Below are positions 25,232 to 33,344 of a stretch of 64,000 nt of DNA, one piece after another. The notes beneath the pieces are model-generated. The model was not told where the DNA came from, did no database searches, and saw nothing but the letters and a program-made list of their open reading frames with translations. Positions within the stretch are counted from its first letter, which is position 1. Every line of letters starts with the position of its first letter. The DNA is from Frankia casuarinae (lineage in GTDB: Bacteria > Actinomycetota > Actinomycetes > Frankiales > Frankiaceae): contig NC_007777.1 of the NCBI RefSeq assembly GCF_000013345.1, positions 186,001 through 250,000 of the forward strand, written 5' to 3'. The position numbers and the translations under genes were made by a program.

Positions 25232-25259
25232 TGGAACACGTCGAGTTCGACGTGTTCCA
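25232..25259. promoter_or_regulatory. 28-bp near-perfect palindrome in an orphan intergenic region
   Basis: Arms TGGAACACGTCGA and TCGACGTGTTCCA flank GT. It sits in 24756-25429, a 670-bp stretch that is less GC-rich than its surroundings and has no convincing gene on either strand; short open frames there lack family features. It could be an operator, a site for a DNA-binding dimer, or a relic of a mobile element. Confidence 0.5.
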
Positions 25260-25429
25260 GAATGCGACCGCCACCCATTCACGGCGGCGAAAGTGGGACT
25301 GGAGGCGATGCTCCTGCTGTAGAATCTTTTGTCCAGGTGTGGAAGGGGTATGGGAGTGTGTCGCTGGCGGACCTGGGGTATCGCCCCGCCTACGTGGAGA
25401 CGCCGGTGTTCGTAGCAGTTGTCGCTAGA

Positions 25430-26062
25430 TCAATGTTCCCGGGGGGGCAGGAAGCGGTACATCACGTGGAGGTCGACGTCGCCGAGCCAAGGATGGCGGA
25501 AGGCCGCCGGAAGGGTCCCGACGAGGCGGAACGCCAGCGAGCGCCACAGCGCGACCAACCGTGGATTGGCTGCGACGACGGCGTTGAGCTGCATCGCCCG
25601 GTAGCCGAGATCGGCCGCGTACTCGATCATCTGCTCCGCGGCCTGCCGGCTGACGCTCTCCCAGCGGTCGCCTTCGGCTCCCCGGCCGCCGTAGTAGCTA
25701 CGTCCCCCGTACGGCCCGTAGCCCCGGTACATTCCGGCCCCGCCGCGCGGAGCCCCGTGATCCACCCGCTTAGGATCAACGAGCAGCATCGCCTGGACGA
25801 CATGATCTCCCAGACCCGGCTGACTCGGTGTGAGCAGCGCGGTCGCGACGATCGAGGTGTCGCCCGGGCCGTCCTCCTCCATCACCAGAACCTCGGCCGG
25901 CGGGGGCAGCATCCACGCGCTTTTCGCGACCTCCTCGTCGGTGTCCGGTGTCCAGGCGCAAGTCTCGCCCTCGACCACAACGGCCCGCCAGATCGGCCAG
26001 ATCGCGCCCCAGTCCTCCTCTGATGCCCGCCGTGTCCGCACAGATCGATCCTGCCTGTTCAC
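25430..26062 (-). CDS. GNAT-family N-acetyltransferase with Gly/Tyr-rich insert
   Basis: A 210-aa protein. The N-terminus 'RTRRASEEDWGAIWPIWRAV' and the C-terminal 'GYRAMQLNAVVAANPRLVAL' followed by 'WRSLAFRLVGTLPAAF' are typical of GNAT (PhiNR/YncA-like) acetyltransferases. The acetyl-CoA loop is expected around residues 100-130. That region is replaced or interrupted by 'GAGMYRGYGPYGGRSYYGG', a Gly/Tyr/Arg-rich insert not usual in the family, so cofactor binding may be altered. It stands alone; the substrate is unknown. Confidence 0.75.
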   Translation of the reverse strand: MNRQDRSVRTRRASEEDWGAIWPIWRAVVVEGETCAWTPDTDEEVAKSAWMLPPPAEVLVMEEDGPGDTSIVATALLTPSQPGLGDHVVQAMLLVDPKRVDHGAPRGGAGMYRGYGPYGGRSYYGGRGAEGDRWESVSRQAAEQMIEYAADLGYRAMQLNAVVAANPRLVALWRSLAFRLVGTLPAAFRHPWLGDVDLHVMYRFLPPREH

Positions 26063-26132
26063 CGGGCCGGAAGGTAACGGCCTGGAGCGCTGAACCCGCG
26101 GCAGTCACCCATCCTGGCGTTCGGTGGTTCGG

Positions 26133-26417
26133 TCACCGGCCGGGTTTTAAGATCGGGTCGACGGCGTAACCGCTGCATCCCTGCAGATGAACCCGGCCCA
26201 TCAGTTGATCGGGATGGCCGGCGCGGGGCCGCACGGAGAGATTCGTCATGGCATAGCCGTCCGGGTGGTTGATCCAGCGTTCGCCGCTGAGATTCACCGC
26301 CCCATCGGTGTAGGTGATCCATACGAGAAACACACCGTGGGGAACCTTCGGATTGGTCGGCAGCGGAGAGAAGTCGAAAGTGGTCCACCGCTGGCAACAT
26401 CGAGCGTGCCCGTCGAG
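26133..26417 (-). pseudogene. Fragment of an unidentified (probably secreted) protein
   Basis: The frame is open from 26417 to the stop at 26133 and reads like real protein: 'CQRWTTFDFSPLPTNPKVPH', then 'FLVWITYTDGAVNLSGERW' and 'GRVHLQGCSGYAVDPILKPG'. The only start codon in frame is the GTG at 26333, which falls inside the protein-like region. This suggests that the 5' part has been lost. The family is not recognised. Two cysteines and beta-rich composition fit an exported domain. Confidence 0.35.
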
Positions 26418-26676
26418 CTACTTTGTGCCGGTCGCGGCCGGTACGGTCGCCTTGCCGGACGGGCCGGATAGTGGTCCGGTCCGGTGGCGTGCCGCTGATG
26501 TGGCGCGGCCGCCGGCGAGGACACTCGAGCGGACGACCTGCTGCGGCGCGCGCTCGGCGCACGCGATCCGACGCTGCTCCCGCATCAGCAGGAGCAGGTG
26601 CTCCGCTCGCTGCGCCGCTCGGGGGCCATGGCCTGAAACCGGTATCGCAGCGGCGCGGCTAGGAGGTTTATCCAGG

Positions 26677-28077
26677 ATGGCTCTACATCGTCAGGCGAGT
26701 GGTGATCGGGCGGAGGAGACGGTCGACGTACGGCCGCACCTGGCCCCGCTGGGCGAGGAGGTCGTAGTCCCGCGGTTCCGGATGCCGCAGGAGTCGACTG
26801 CGCCGGAGACGGCCTACCAGATCGTCCACGACGAGCTGATGCTCGACGGCAAGGCGCGGCTGAACATGGCCACGTTCGTGACCACCTGGATGGACTCGTA
26901 CGCCGACCGGCTGATGGCCGAGTGCGCCCCGAAGAACATGATCGACAAGGATGAGTATCCGCAGACGGCGGCGCTGGAGGAACGCTGCGTCAACATCCTC
27001 GCCGACCTGTGGCACGCCCCCGACGCCGAGCACGCGGTCGGCTGCTCGACCACGGGGTCGTCCGAGGCGTGCATGCTCGCCGGGCTTGCCATGATCCGCC
27101 GCTGGCGGGCGCGTCGCCGGTCCGCCGGCGCCCCGGCCGACCGGCCGAACATCGTCATGGGTGTCAACGTGCAGGTGTGCTGGGAGAAGTTCGCCCGGTA
27201 CTGGGACGTGGAGGCACGGCTGGTGCCGATGGCGCCGGGGCGCACGCATCTGACCGCCGACGAGGCCGTGGCGCACTGCGACGAGAACACCATCGGCGTG
27301 GTGGCGATCCTCGGCTCGACGTTCGACGGCAGCTACGAGCCGGTCGCCGGGATCGTGGCCGCGCTGGACCACCTCGCCGCCTCCGGAGGGCCCGATGTTC
27401 CGGTACACGTGGATGCCGCGTCCGGCGGGTTCATCGCCCCGTTCTGCGACCCCGATCTGGTCTGGGACTTTCAGCTCGACCGGGTGGTGTCCATCAACAC
27501 CTCCGGGCACAAGTACGGCCTGGTCTATCCGGGGGTGGGCTGGGTGCTGTGGCGCGACCGGGCGCATCTACCGGCCGAACTCGTCTTCCAGGTGGACTAT
27601 CTGGGCGGGACGATGCCGACCTTCGCGCTGAACTTCTCCCGGCCGGGCGCACAGGTCGTCGCGCAGTACTACACCCTGCTGCAACTGGGCTATAAGGGCT
27701 ACCGCCGGGTGGCCCAGGCGTGTCGGGACAACGCCCGCTGGCTGGCCGCCGAGGTGGCGGCGATGGGGCCGTTCGAACTGGTCTCCGACGGTAGCGGCAT
27801 TCCGGCGTTCGCGTTCAAGCTCCGTGACGACATCACGGACTACACCGTCTTCGACGTCTCCGAGCTGCTGCGCACCCGTGGCTGGCTGGTGCCCGCCTAC
27901 CGGTTCCCGCCGGGGCTGACCGATCTTGCGGTGTTGCGGGTCGTCGTGCGTCACGAGTTCAGCCGGGACCTCGCCGGGCTGCTCATCGCCGACCTGCGCC
28001 GGGTGGTGAACCGGCTGGCCCATCCGGGCCGGCGCACCGCGGGCGACCGGCCCGGCGAGTCATCGTTCCACCACTGA
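26677..28077 (+). CDS. gadB: Glutamate decarboxylase (PLP-dependent)
   Basis: A 466-aa protein from the ATG at 26677, 10 bases after AGGAGG. It shows the group II decarboxylase features: 'ARLNMATFVTTWMDSYADRL', 'AVGCSTTGSSEACMLAGLAM', 'VHVDAASGGFIAPF' and the PLP lysine in 'NTSGHKYGLVYPGVGW' (Lys 279). The length and the N-terminal 'VPRFRMPQES' match bacterial GAD (GadA/B type). It converts glutamate to GABA and CO2 in the cytosol, consuming a proton. No GadC antiporter gene is nearby, so a metabolic rather than an acid-export role is plausible. Confidence 0.92.
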   Translation: MALHRQASGDRAEETVDVRPHLAPLGEEVVVPRFRMPQESTAPETAYQIVHDELMLDGKARLNMATFVTTWMDSYADRLMAECAPKNMIDKDEYPQTAALEERCVNILADLWHAPDAEHAVGCSTTGSSEACMLAGLAMIRRWRARRRSAGAPADRPNIVMGVNVQVCWEKFARYWDVEARLVPMAPGRTHLTADEAVAHCDENTIGVVAILGSTFDGSYEPVAGIVAALDHLAASGGPDVPVHVDAASGGFIAPFCDPDLVWDFQLDRVVSINTSGHKYGLVYPGVGWVLWRDRAHLPAELVFQVDYLGGTMPTFALNFSRPGAQVVAQYYTLLQLGYKGYRRVAQACRDNARWLAAEVAAMGPFELVSDGSGIPAFAFKLRDDITDYTVFDVSELLRTRGWLVPAYRFPPGLTDLAVLRVVVRHEFSRDLAGLLIADLRRVVNRLAHPGRRTAGDRPGESSFHH

Positions 28078-28089
28078 GCCGGGCGCCGG

Positions 28090-28330
28090 GCGCGGGGGCG
28101 AACCCGCCGAAGACGACCGAGTGCCCGCGGGGGGTCAGTGTGTACTCGATCCGCGGGGGTACCTCCACAGCGGGGGTACCTCCACATATGTGGACCGGTG
28201 GGGAGGCCATCGCGTCCCAGGCCGCGCAGGGACTCGGTGAGCACCCTGGGCGTGATGCCACGCAGCAGCACTTGGAGCTCGGAGAAGCGCCGCGGGCCGC
28301 CGAGGAATTTTTGTCGGTGCCGGGGTCCAA
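28090..28330 (-). pseudogene. HxlR-type transcriptional regulator remnant with two frame lesions
   Basis: One frame reads 'KFLGGPRRFSELQVLLRGIT' and 'PRVLTESLRGLGRDGL'; another continues as 'RSTYVEVPPRIEYTLTPRGH'. Together they are the core of an HxlR winged-helix protein. The join needs at least one single-base change before 'RSTY', plus removal of one copy of a 17-bp tandem duplication (GCGGGGGTACCTCCACA at 28165-28198). The N-terminus (the usual Cys and the 'GKW..LIL' helix) is missing. The remnant lies between gadB and the divergent VOC gene, which it may once have controlled. Confidence 0.7.
28165..28198. repeat. 17-bp tandem duplication inside the HxlR remnant
   Basis: Two perfect copies of GCGGGGGTACCTCCACA. 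The length is not a multiple of three, so the duplication shifts the frame of the regulator remnant. Confidence 0.9.
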
Positions 28331-28385
28331 GGTGATGTGGCACGGTCCGCCTGATACGGGTCCGCACGACACGAAGGAGCACATC

Positions 28386-29183
28386 ATGCCCACTCGAGAG
28401 ACCGCCCCGGCCGGAGCGCCCTGCTGGGTCGACCTGATGACCTCCGACCCGGCCCGGGCTCGGACGTTCTACAGCGAGCTGTTCGGCTGGACGGCGGAGG
28501 ATCCCGCTGAGGAGTTCGGCGGGTACTTCACCTTCACGAAGGACGGTGTCCAGGTCGCCGGCTGTATGCCCAAGCCGGACGAGGCCGTCCCGGATGGCTG
28601 GTCGGTCTACCTGGCCACGCCGGATGCCGAGAAGACCGTCGCCGCCGCCGTGGACCACGGGGGTCAGGTGATCGTCCCGGCGATGGTCGTCGGAGAGCTC
28701 GGCGTCATGGCCGTCGTGACCGACGCTGCCGGCGCGGCGATCGGCATGTGGCAGCCGGGGCTGCACCGTGGTTTCGGGGTGCTTGCCGAGCCGGGCGCCC
28801 CCGGCTGGTTCGAACTGCTCACCCGCGACTACGCTGCGGCTGTCGGCTTCTACCGGGACGTGTTCGGCTGGGACGTTCACGTCGTCAGCGACACCCCGGA
28901 GTTCCGCTACGCGACCTTCGGCAAGGACGAGGGCGCGCTTGCCGGCATCATGGACGCGGCGGGCTTCCTGGCCGAGGGCGTCCCGGCGCACTGGTCGGTG
29001 TACTTCGCCGTGCGGGACACCGACGCGGCGCTCGCGAAGACCGCCGAACTCGGTGGGTCGGTGGTGCTGCCCGCCGAGGACACCCCCTACGGCCGCCTCG
29101 CGGTCGCCGCCGACCCAACCGGCGCCGTGTTCAAGCTGGTCGGCCCGACCAAGTCTGAGCCCGCCCCCGCCGCCGCGAGCTGA
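28386..29183 (+). CDS. VOC-family protein with two tandem glyoxalase-like domains
   Basis: A 265-aa protein from the ATG at 28386, after GAAGGAG. Two homologous halves each start with the VOC pattern: 'GAPCWVDLMTSDPARARTFY', 'SELFGWT' and 'GAPGWFELLTRDYAAAVGFY', 'RDVFGWD'. They end 'AAIGMWQPG' and 'AVFKLVGPT'. This is the two-domain actinobacterial form once called hydroxylase-like. Such proteins bind or detoxify small metabolites, but no metal triad can be assigned with confidence. The 5' neighbour is the HxlR remnant. Confidence 0.88.
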   Translation: MPTRETAPAGAPCWVDLMTSDPARARTFYSELFGWTAEDPAEEFGGYFTFTKDGVQVAGCMPKPDEAVPDGWSVYLATPDAEKTVAAAVDHGGQVIVPAMVVGELGVMAVVTDAAGAAIGMWQPGLHRGFGVLAEPGAPGWFELLTRDYAAAVGFYRDVFGWDVHVVSDTPEFRYATFGKDEGALAGIMDAAGFLAEGVPAHWSVYFAVRDTDAALAKTAELGGSVVLPAEDTPYGRLAVAADPTGAVFKLVGPTKSEPAPAAAS

Positions 29184-29264
29184 CCCGCCCGGCCTGGTTC
29201 CCGCCGCGGATGTGCCTGGGGCACGGCACTGTCGTTGCGGGAACCGAGGGCTGGCCCGTTACCG

Positions 29265-29740
29265 TCGGCCCCGGCGTCGGTGACCTGGACCAGCACCATG
29301 TTGCTCTCCACCGCCTTCGGGTCGACGCGGCCGGGTGCGGCGTCGGCCAGCAGCGCGGCGAGCTCGGCAGCGCGTTGATGGTCCTCCGCGAGCCGGTCGA
29401 CATGGTGGTGCAGCGCGTGCAGGCCGGCCGCGGCCAACACGCCGGCTTGGCGCATCCCGCCGCCGAGCCGGCGGCGCCACTCCCGGACGGTGCCGACGCG
29501 GCCGGTATCACAGACGACCAGAGAGCCGACCGGCGCGCCCAGCCCCTTGGACAGGCACACCGACAGGGTCGTGAAAGCGGCCGCGAGGCGCCGCGGCGGG
29601 ACGGCGCTTGCGACCGCGGCGTTCCACAGCCGCGCGCCGTCGCAGTGCAGCGTCACGCCGGCGGAGTCGGCGATGGCACGGAACTCCGCCAGCCGGCCGA
29701 GCGACCAGACCCGGCCGCCGGAAACCGTTGGCCGAGTGGA
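29265..29740 (-). pseudogene. Low-specificity threonine aldolase fragment
   Basis: The central part of a PLP-dependent threonine aldolase is intact. It reads 'SGGRVWSLGRLAEFRAIADS', 'LHCDGARLWNAAVASAV', the PLP-lysine segment 'VCLSKGLGAPVGSLVV', 'RRRLGGGMRQAGVLAAAGL' and 'RVDPKAVESNMVLVQV'. The first ~120 residues (including the PLP phosphate-binding region) and the C-terminal small domain are absent, and unrelated sequence follows on both sides. The remnant is convergent with the VOC gene. It cannot be a working enzyme. Confidence 0.75.
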
Positions 29741-29798
29741 GCGGATCCGCCCACCTCGCGGGCAGGCCGGTGGACCGCTCACAGGACGCTGAACCGGG

Positions 29799-30353
29799 TC
29801 AGACCTGTGGAGCGGGCTGCTGGAACGGCCGTGCGCTGGTGGTCGCCTCCCACCTCCAAGAAGTGCGTCGAGGCCGGCCGTCGAGCTCACTCCGGCCGGT
29901 GCACCACAGCAGCACCTGAGCCGGGTCTCCGTCCGGTGCATCGGGGAACAGACGGCGAAGCACCCGTATGCCCAGGGGTGCTGGGAACCGGCAGGGGACC
30001 GTCAGCCCCGCGGCGATGTCCCAGGTATGGAGGAGGATTTCGGCGACGCCCATCGCCGCGAAGCCTTCGGGATCGCATGGCCCCCAATGCCAGGCCTGCG
30101 TTGCGGGGTCGGCGGTGGCCAGCGCGCTGCTGAGCAGTCCACCGCACGCGGTGATGACCTGGAGCACCTCGCGCGGTGGCGTGTCCGGGGGAACGGTCAG
30201 ATCGAAGGGCAGGTAGGCATGGGTGGGCCGGCCCTGCCCCAGCCCGCGGCGCATGAGATCGGCGGCGGTCTCGCTCAAGGTCCGCGATGTGTCTCGCGCG
30301 ATCGACATCGCCTGCCGATGAAGATCGTCAGGTAGGTCAATCGTAGTGCGCAC
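29799..30353 (-). CDS. Chimeric ORF: ribbon-helix-helix antitoxin N-terminus joined to a mycothiol-isomerase-like C-terminus
   Basis: A 184-aa protein from a GTG at 30353. Residues 1-40 ('RTTIDLPDDLHRQAMSIARD', 'LSETAADLMRRGLGQG') are a VapB-type ribbon-helix-helix DNA-binding segment. From about residue 55 the sequence turns into the C-terminal half of a maleylpyruvate isomerase/TIGR03083-like DinB protein: 'GFAAMGVAEILLHTWDIAAG', 'GIRVLRRLFPDAPDGDPAQV' and 'LLWCTGRSELDGRPRRTSWR'. The junction probably arose by deletion between two genes. No VapC toxin gene follows. It may be expressed but has lost the N-terminal metal-binding part of the isomerase. A pseudogene origin is likely. Confidence 0.6.
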   Translation of the reverse strand: MRTTIDLPDDLHRQAMSIARDTSRTLSETAADLMRRGLGQGRPTHAYLPFDLTVPPDTPPREVLQVITACGGLLSSALATADPATQAWHWGPCDPEGFAAMGVAEILLHTWDIAAGLTVPCRFPAPLGIRVLRRLFPDAPDGDPAQVLLWCTGRSELDGRPRRTSWRWEATTSARPFQQPAPQV

Positions 30354-30417
30354 ACCGCGGTCTTAGCGTAGCGACGTAGCGATCGGTCGAGCATGGCATA
30401 CGGAACGTATATCGCTC

Positions 30418-31841
30418 GTGTACTCAAGGTTGTATGGGTACGTGTCATTGCACTGTGCCCGACCCTCGGCTATTACCGGCGCGGGCGGTATCGCCGCGTT
30501 CCTCGCGGCTTGCGGCAGCTCCGGATCCAGCGCGGACACGGGCGCGGCCGGCGCGTCAGGCGCCGCGGGACGCACCTGGTCGTTCACGTTGCGCAAGGGC
30601 GTGCTCTTCTCTGACGGCACCCCGCTGGACGCGCCGACCGTGAAGGCGTCGTTCGACCGGCTGCTGGACCCGGCGAACAAGTCCGCCGCCTTGTCCGCCT
30701 TCGCGTCAGTCCTCAAGGCCGGCGGCGTGGCGGTGTCGGGGGCGGACACGGTGGTCTTCCACCTCGAGCGGCCGTTCTCCGACTTCCCTTACCTGGTCTC
30801 CGCGGGCAACTACAACGCGGTCGTGCTCAAGAGCGACTACAAGGTCGGCACGTTCGCCACGAAGGCGATCGGCACCGGGCCGTTCCGGCTCGACTCCTAC
30901 GACGTCGGCCAGGGAGCCTCACTGCGCCGCAACCCGAAGTACCGGGACGCCGGCAAGCCGTACCTCGACGGCGTCAAGGTGACCTTCCACAAGGACGCCC
31001 AGGCCGACCTACTGGCATTGCAGAGCGGCGCCATCGACGCGCAGATCCTGTCCGAGGCCGACCTCGTCGTCCCGATCGCCGGAAGCAACTCCATCGCCGT
31101 CGACAAGGCCAGCGGTACCAGCCTGACCGCGTTCACCCTACGCGTCGACAGGCCGCCGTTCACGAAGAAGGAGGTCCGGCAGGCCATCTCCTACGCGCTG
31201 GACCGGCCGGGTGTCCTCACCGCCGTCTACAACGGGGTCGGCGTCATCGGCAACGACCACCTTCTCGCGCCCGCGTTCGCGGCCGCACCGAAGGACCTCG
31301 CGCAACGCGCGAAGGACGCGGCGAAGGTCCGGTCGCTGCTGTCCGCCGCGGGGTCGAGAATCTGCGGTTCACCCTCAGCTTCGACGCCCCGAACAAGGCC
31401 TACGCGCTGGTCATCCAGGACCAGCTCAAGCAGGTGGGGATCACCGTCGATCTCGACCAGCAGACCTCCGACGTGTTCTACGGCGGCAATCAGGAGACCG
31501 ACACCCCCTGGCTGTTCACCACCGCGAACCTCGTCGGCTGGGTGGGCCGCCCGACGCCGAGCCAGTTCATCATCCCGATGGTGAAGAGCCACGGGGTCTG
31601 GAACGGTTCGAAATACGCCAACCCCGCCTTGGACGCCGCGGCCGACGCCTACGACGCCGCGACCGACCCCGCCGAGCGGAAGAAGCAGGCCGAGATCATC
31701 GCGCGGGCCCTTCACGAGGACGTGCCGGTCATCATCACCGTGTGGTCCGGGGCCGTCCGGGCCTACCGGTCCGACCGGGTCAGGGGGCTACGCGCCCACC
31801 CGTCGGCCTTCCTCGACCTGACAACCGTGAGCCGGGCCTGA
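30418..31841 (+). pseudogene. Dipeptide/nickel-type ABC transporter substrate-binding protein, internally deleted and frameshifted
   Basis: A lipobox ('GGIAAFLAACGSSGSS') is followed after only ~20 residues by 'TWSFTLRKGVLFSDGTPLDA', which normally lies about 70-80 residues further on, so part of lobe I is deleted. The protein then reads well ('AIGTGPFRLDSYDVGQGASL') until 'RSLLSAAG'. There one G is missing from the run at about 31350, and the frame changes; the rest continues as 'FDAPNKAYALVIQDQLKQVG' to the stop at 31841. Family 5 solute-binding proteins deliver peptides, nickel or opines to the permease. It is the first gene of a decayed operon with 31848-34250. Confidence 0.8.
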
Positions 31842-31847
31842 TCCGGC

Positions 31848-32712
31848 ATGGTGCGTTTCCTGGCCCGGAGGTTGGCGGCGATCCCCGTCACCATGCTGGC
31901 GGTCAGCTTCCTGGTGTTCATCGCCACCGAACTGATCCCCGGCGACGTGGCGCGCGTCGTGCTGGGTCGGGAGGCCAGCCAGGCGTCGGTGGACGCGCTG
32001 CGCCACCAGCTGCGTCTCGACGAGCCGCTGATGCCCCGCTACCTGCACTGGCTGGGTGGGTTCGTCACCGGTGACTGGGGGCGCTCCTACACGCTCGGGG
32101 TCGACGTTCGCCCGCTGGTGATCGAACGTCTGCTCGACAGCGCGACGCTTGCCCTGCTCGCCTTCGTCCTGCTGGTGGTCTTCAGCGTGAAGCTGCACTG
32201 GCTGCCCTCGTCGGCGCAGGCACCGCCGGGGGCTGATCCGCTGACCTCGATCCGGCATCTGCTGCTGCCCGCGGTCTGCCTGGTCCTGCTGTGCACCGGC
32301 TATGTCGCCAGGCACGTGCGGGCGAGTACAGCCGCGGTCCTCGCTAGCCCGTTCATCCGGGCGATGCGGGTGCGTGGCATGTCCGAGGCGCAGCTCGTGC
32401 GAGGGCACGTGCTGCGCAACTCGCTGGTGCCGGCGACGAGCGCGCTCGCCGTGCAGCTGCAGTTCCTGCTCGCGGGACTGGTGACCGTCGAGCTGCTGTT
32501 CGGTTACCAGGGCATCGGCGACCTGCTGCTGTCGTCGGCGACCTGCTGCTGTCGTCGGCGACCAGCTGCTGTCGTTGGCGACCAGCAAGGACGTGCCGAC
32601 CCTGCAGGCCGGCGCGATCGTGCTCGGCGCGGTGGGAATGGGCATCTACGTCGTCGCCGACCTGGTGTACGCGCCGCTCGATCCGCGCGTGCGGGTGGGG
32701 AGGGCGCGGTGA
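31848..32712 (+). pseudogene. DppB-like ABC permease with internal deletion and repeat-driven frameshift
   Basis: Starts 'MVRFLARRLAAIPVTMLAVS' 6 bp after the binding-protein gene. The N-terminal region is normal, but 'LALLAFVLLV' runs directly into 'VFSVKLHWLPSS', skipping about 45 residues (two membrane helices). After 'VELLFGYQGIGD' a 20-bp unit is present in three copies (32523-32582) where one would fit. The 40 extra bases shift the frame, and the true C-terminus ('SLATSKDVPTLQAGAIVLGA' to 'DPRVRVGRAR') lies in another frame ending at 32712. Not functional as it stands. Confidence 0.82.
32523..32582. repeat. 20-bp tandem repeat (three copies) that shifts the permease frame
   Basis: CTGCTGCTGTCGTCGGCGAC occurs twice, followed by a variant CAGCTGCTGTCGTTGGCGAC. 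Removing two copies restores the DppB frame exactly; adding one more would also restore it. Confidence 0.95.
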
Positions 32713-33344
32713 ACGACATCACGGTGGATTCCGCGGCGAGCGTCGCGGCTGGCCCCGCGGTCGGCGGTGCGCCGGGCCGGTCGGCGGCGGATCCGACGCA
32801 CCGCCGACGGCGCGGATCGCTAGACCAGCGGCGGCTCGTCCGCCGGCCGTCGTTCGCGGTCGTCGACGTGCTCGCGGTCTTCCCGAATCTGGTCGCGGCC
32901 GTGGTGGTGGTGGCGCTCGTGGGCCGCTCGACGACCACCCTCGTCCTGGTCATCGGAACGTTCTTCGTCCCGATCGTGACCCGCAGTGTGCGGGCGGCCG
33001 TGCTGGTCGAGTGGGAGAAGCCCTATGTCGAGGCCGCCCGGCTGCGCGGCGAGCCGTTCTGGTCGCTGCTGTGGCGGGAGGTGCTGCCCAACGTGACCGG
33101 AACCGTGCTGGTCGAGGCGCCGTCGCGGCTGGGCGACGCGGTCTTCGCCGCCTCGACCCTGTCCTTTCTCGGACTCGGCCAGCCACCGGGATCCCCGGAG
33201 TGGGGGGCCTCCGTGGCCGACAACCGGGTCTTCCTCCAGCAGGGCTGGTGGACGGTGCTGTTCCCGGCGCTCGCCGTCGGAAGTCTCGTCATCGGTGTCG
33301 CGCTGATCGCCGACACCCTGCGGGAACAGGAGACCCGGCGATGA
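32709..33344 (+). CDS. DppC-like ABC permease with a large internal deletion
   Basis: About 211 aa from a GTG at 32709 that overlaps the DppB stop (GTGA). After a short N-terminus it jumps from 'LDQRRLVRRPSFAVV' to 'DVLAVFPNLVAAVVV', omitting the first two helices and the large extracytoplasmic loop of DppC proteins (usual length about 290-300 aa). The EAA loop ('VEAARLRGEPFWSLLWREVL') and the C-terminal helices ('STLSFLGLGQPPGSPEWGAS') are intact. Open but almost surely inactive, since the other genes of the operon are also broken. Confidence 0.7.
   Translation: MNDITVDSAASVAAGPAVGGAPGRSAADPTHRRRRGSLDQRRLVRRPSFAVVDVLAVFPNLVAAVVVVALVGRSTTTLVLVIGTFFVPIVTRSVRAAVLVEWEKPYVEAARLRGEPFWSLLWREVLPNVTGTVLVEAPSRLGDAVFAASTLSFLGLGQPPGSPEWGASVADNRVFLQQGWWTVLFPALAVGSLVIGVALIADTLREQETRR

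Noticed and set aside
25138-25428. Cys-rich 96-codon frame in the gene-free island
   Set aside because: It spans the palindrome, its composition looks like chance, it has no ribosome site and no family resemblance.
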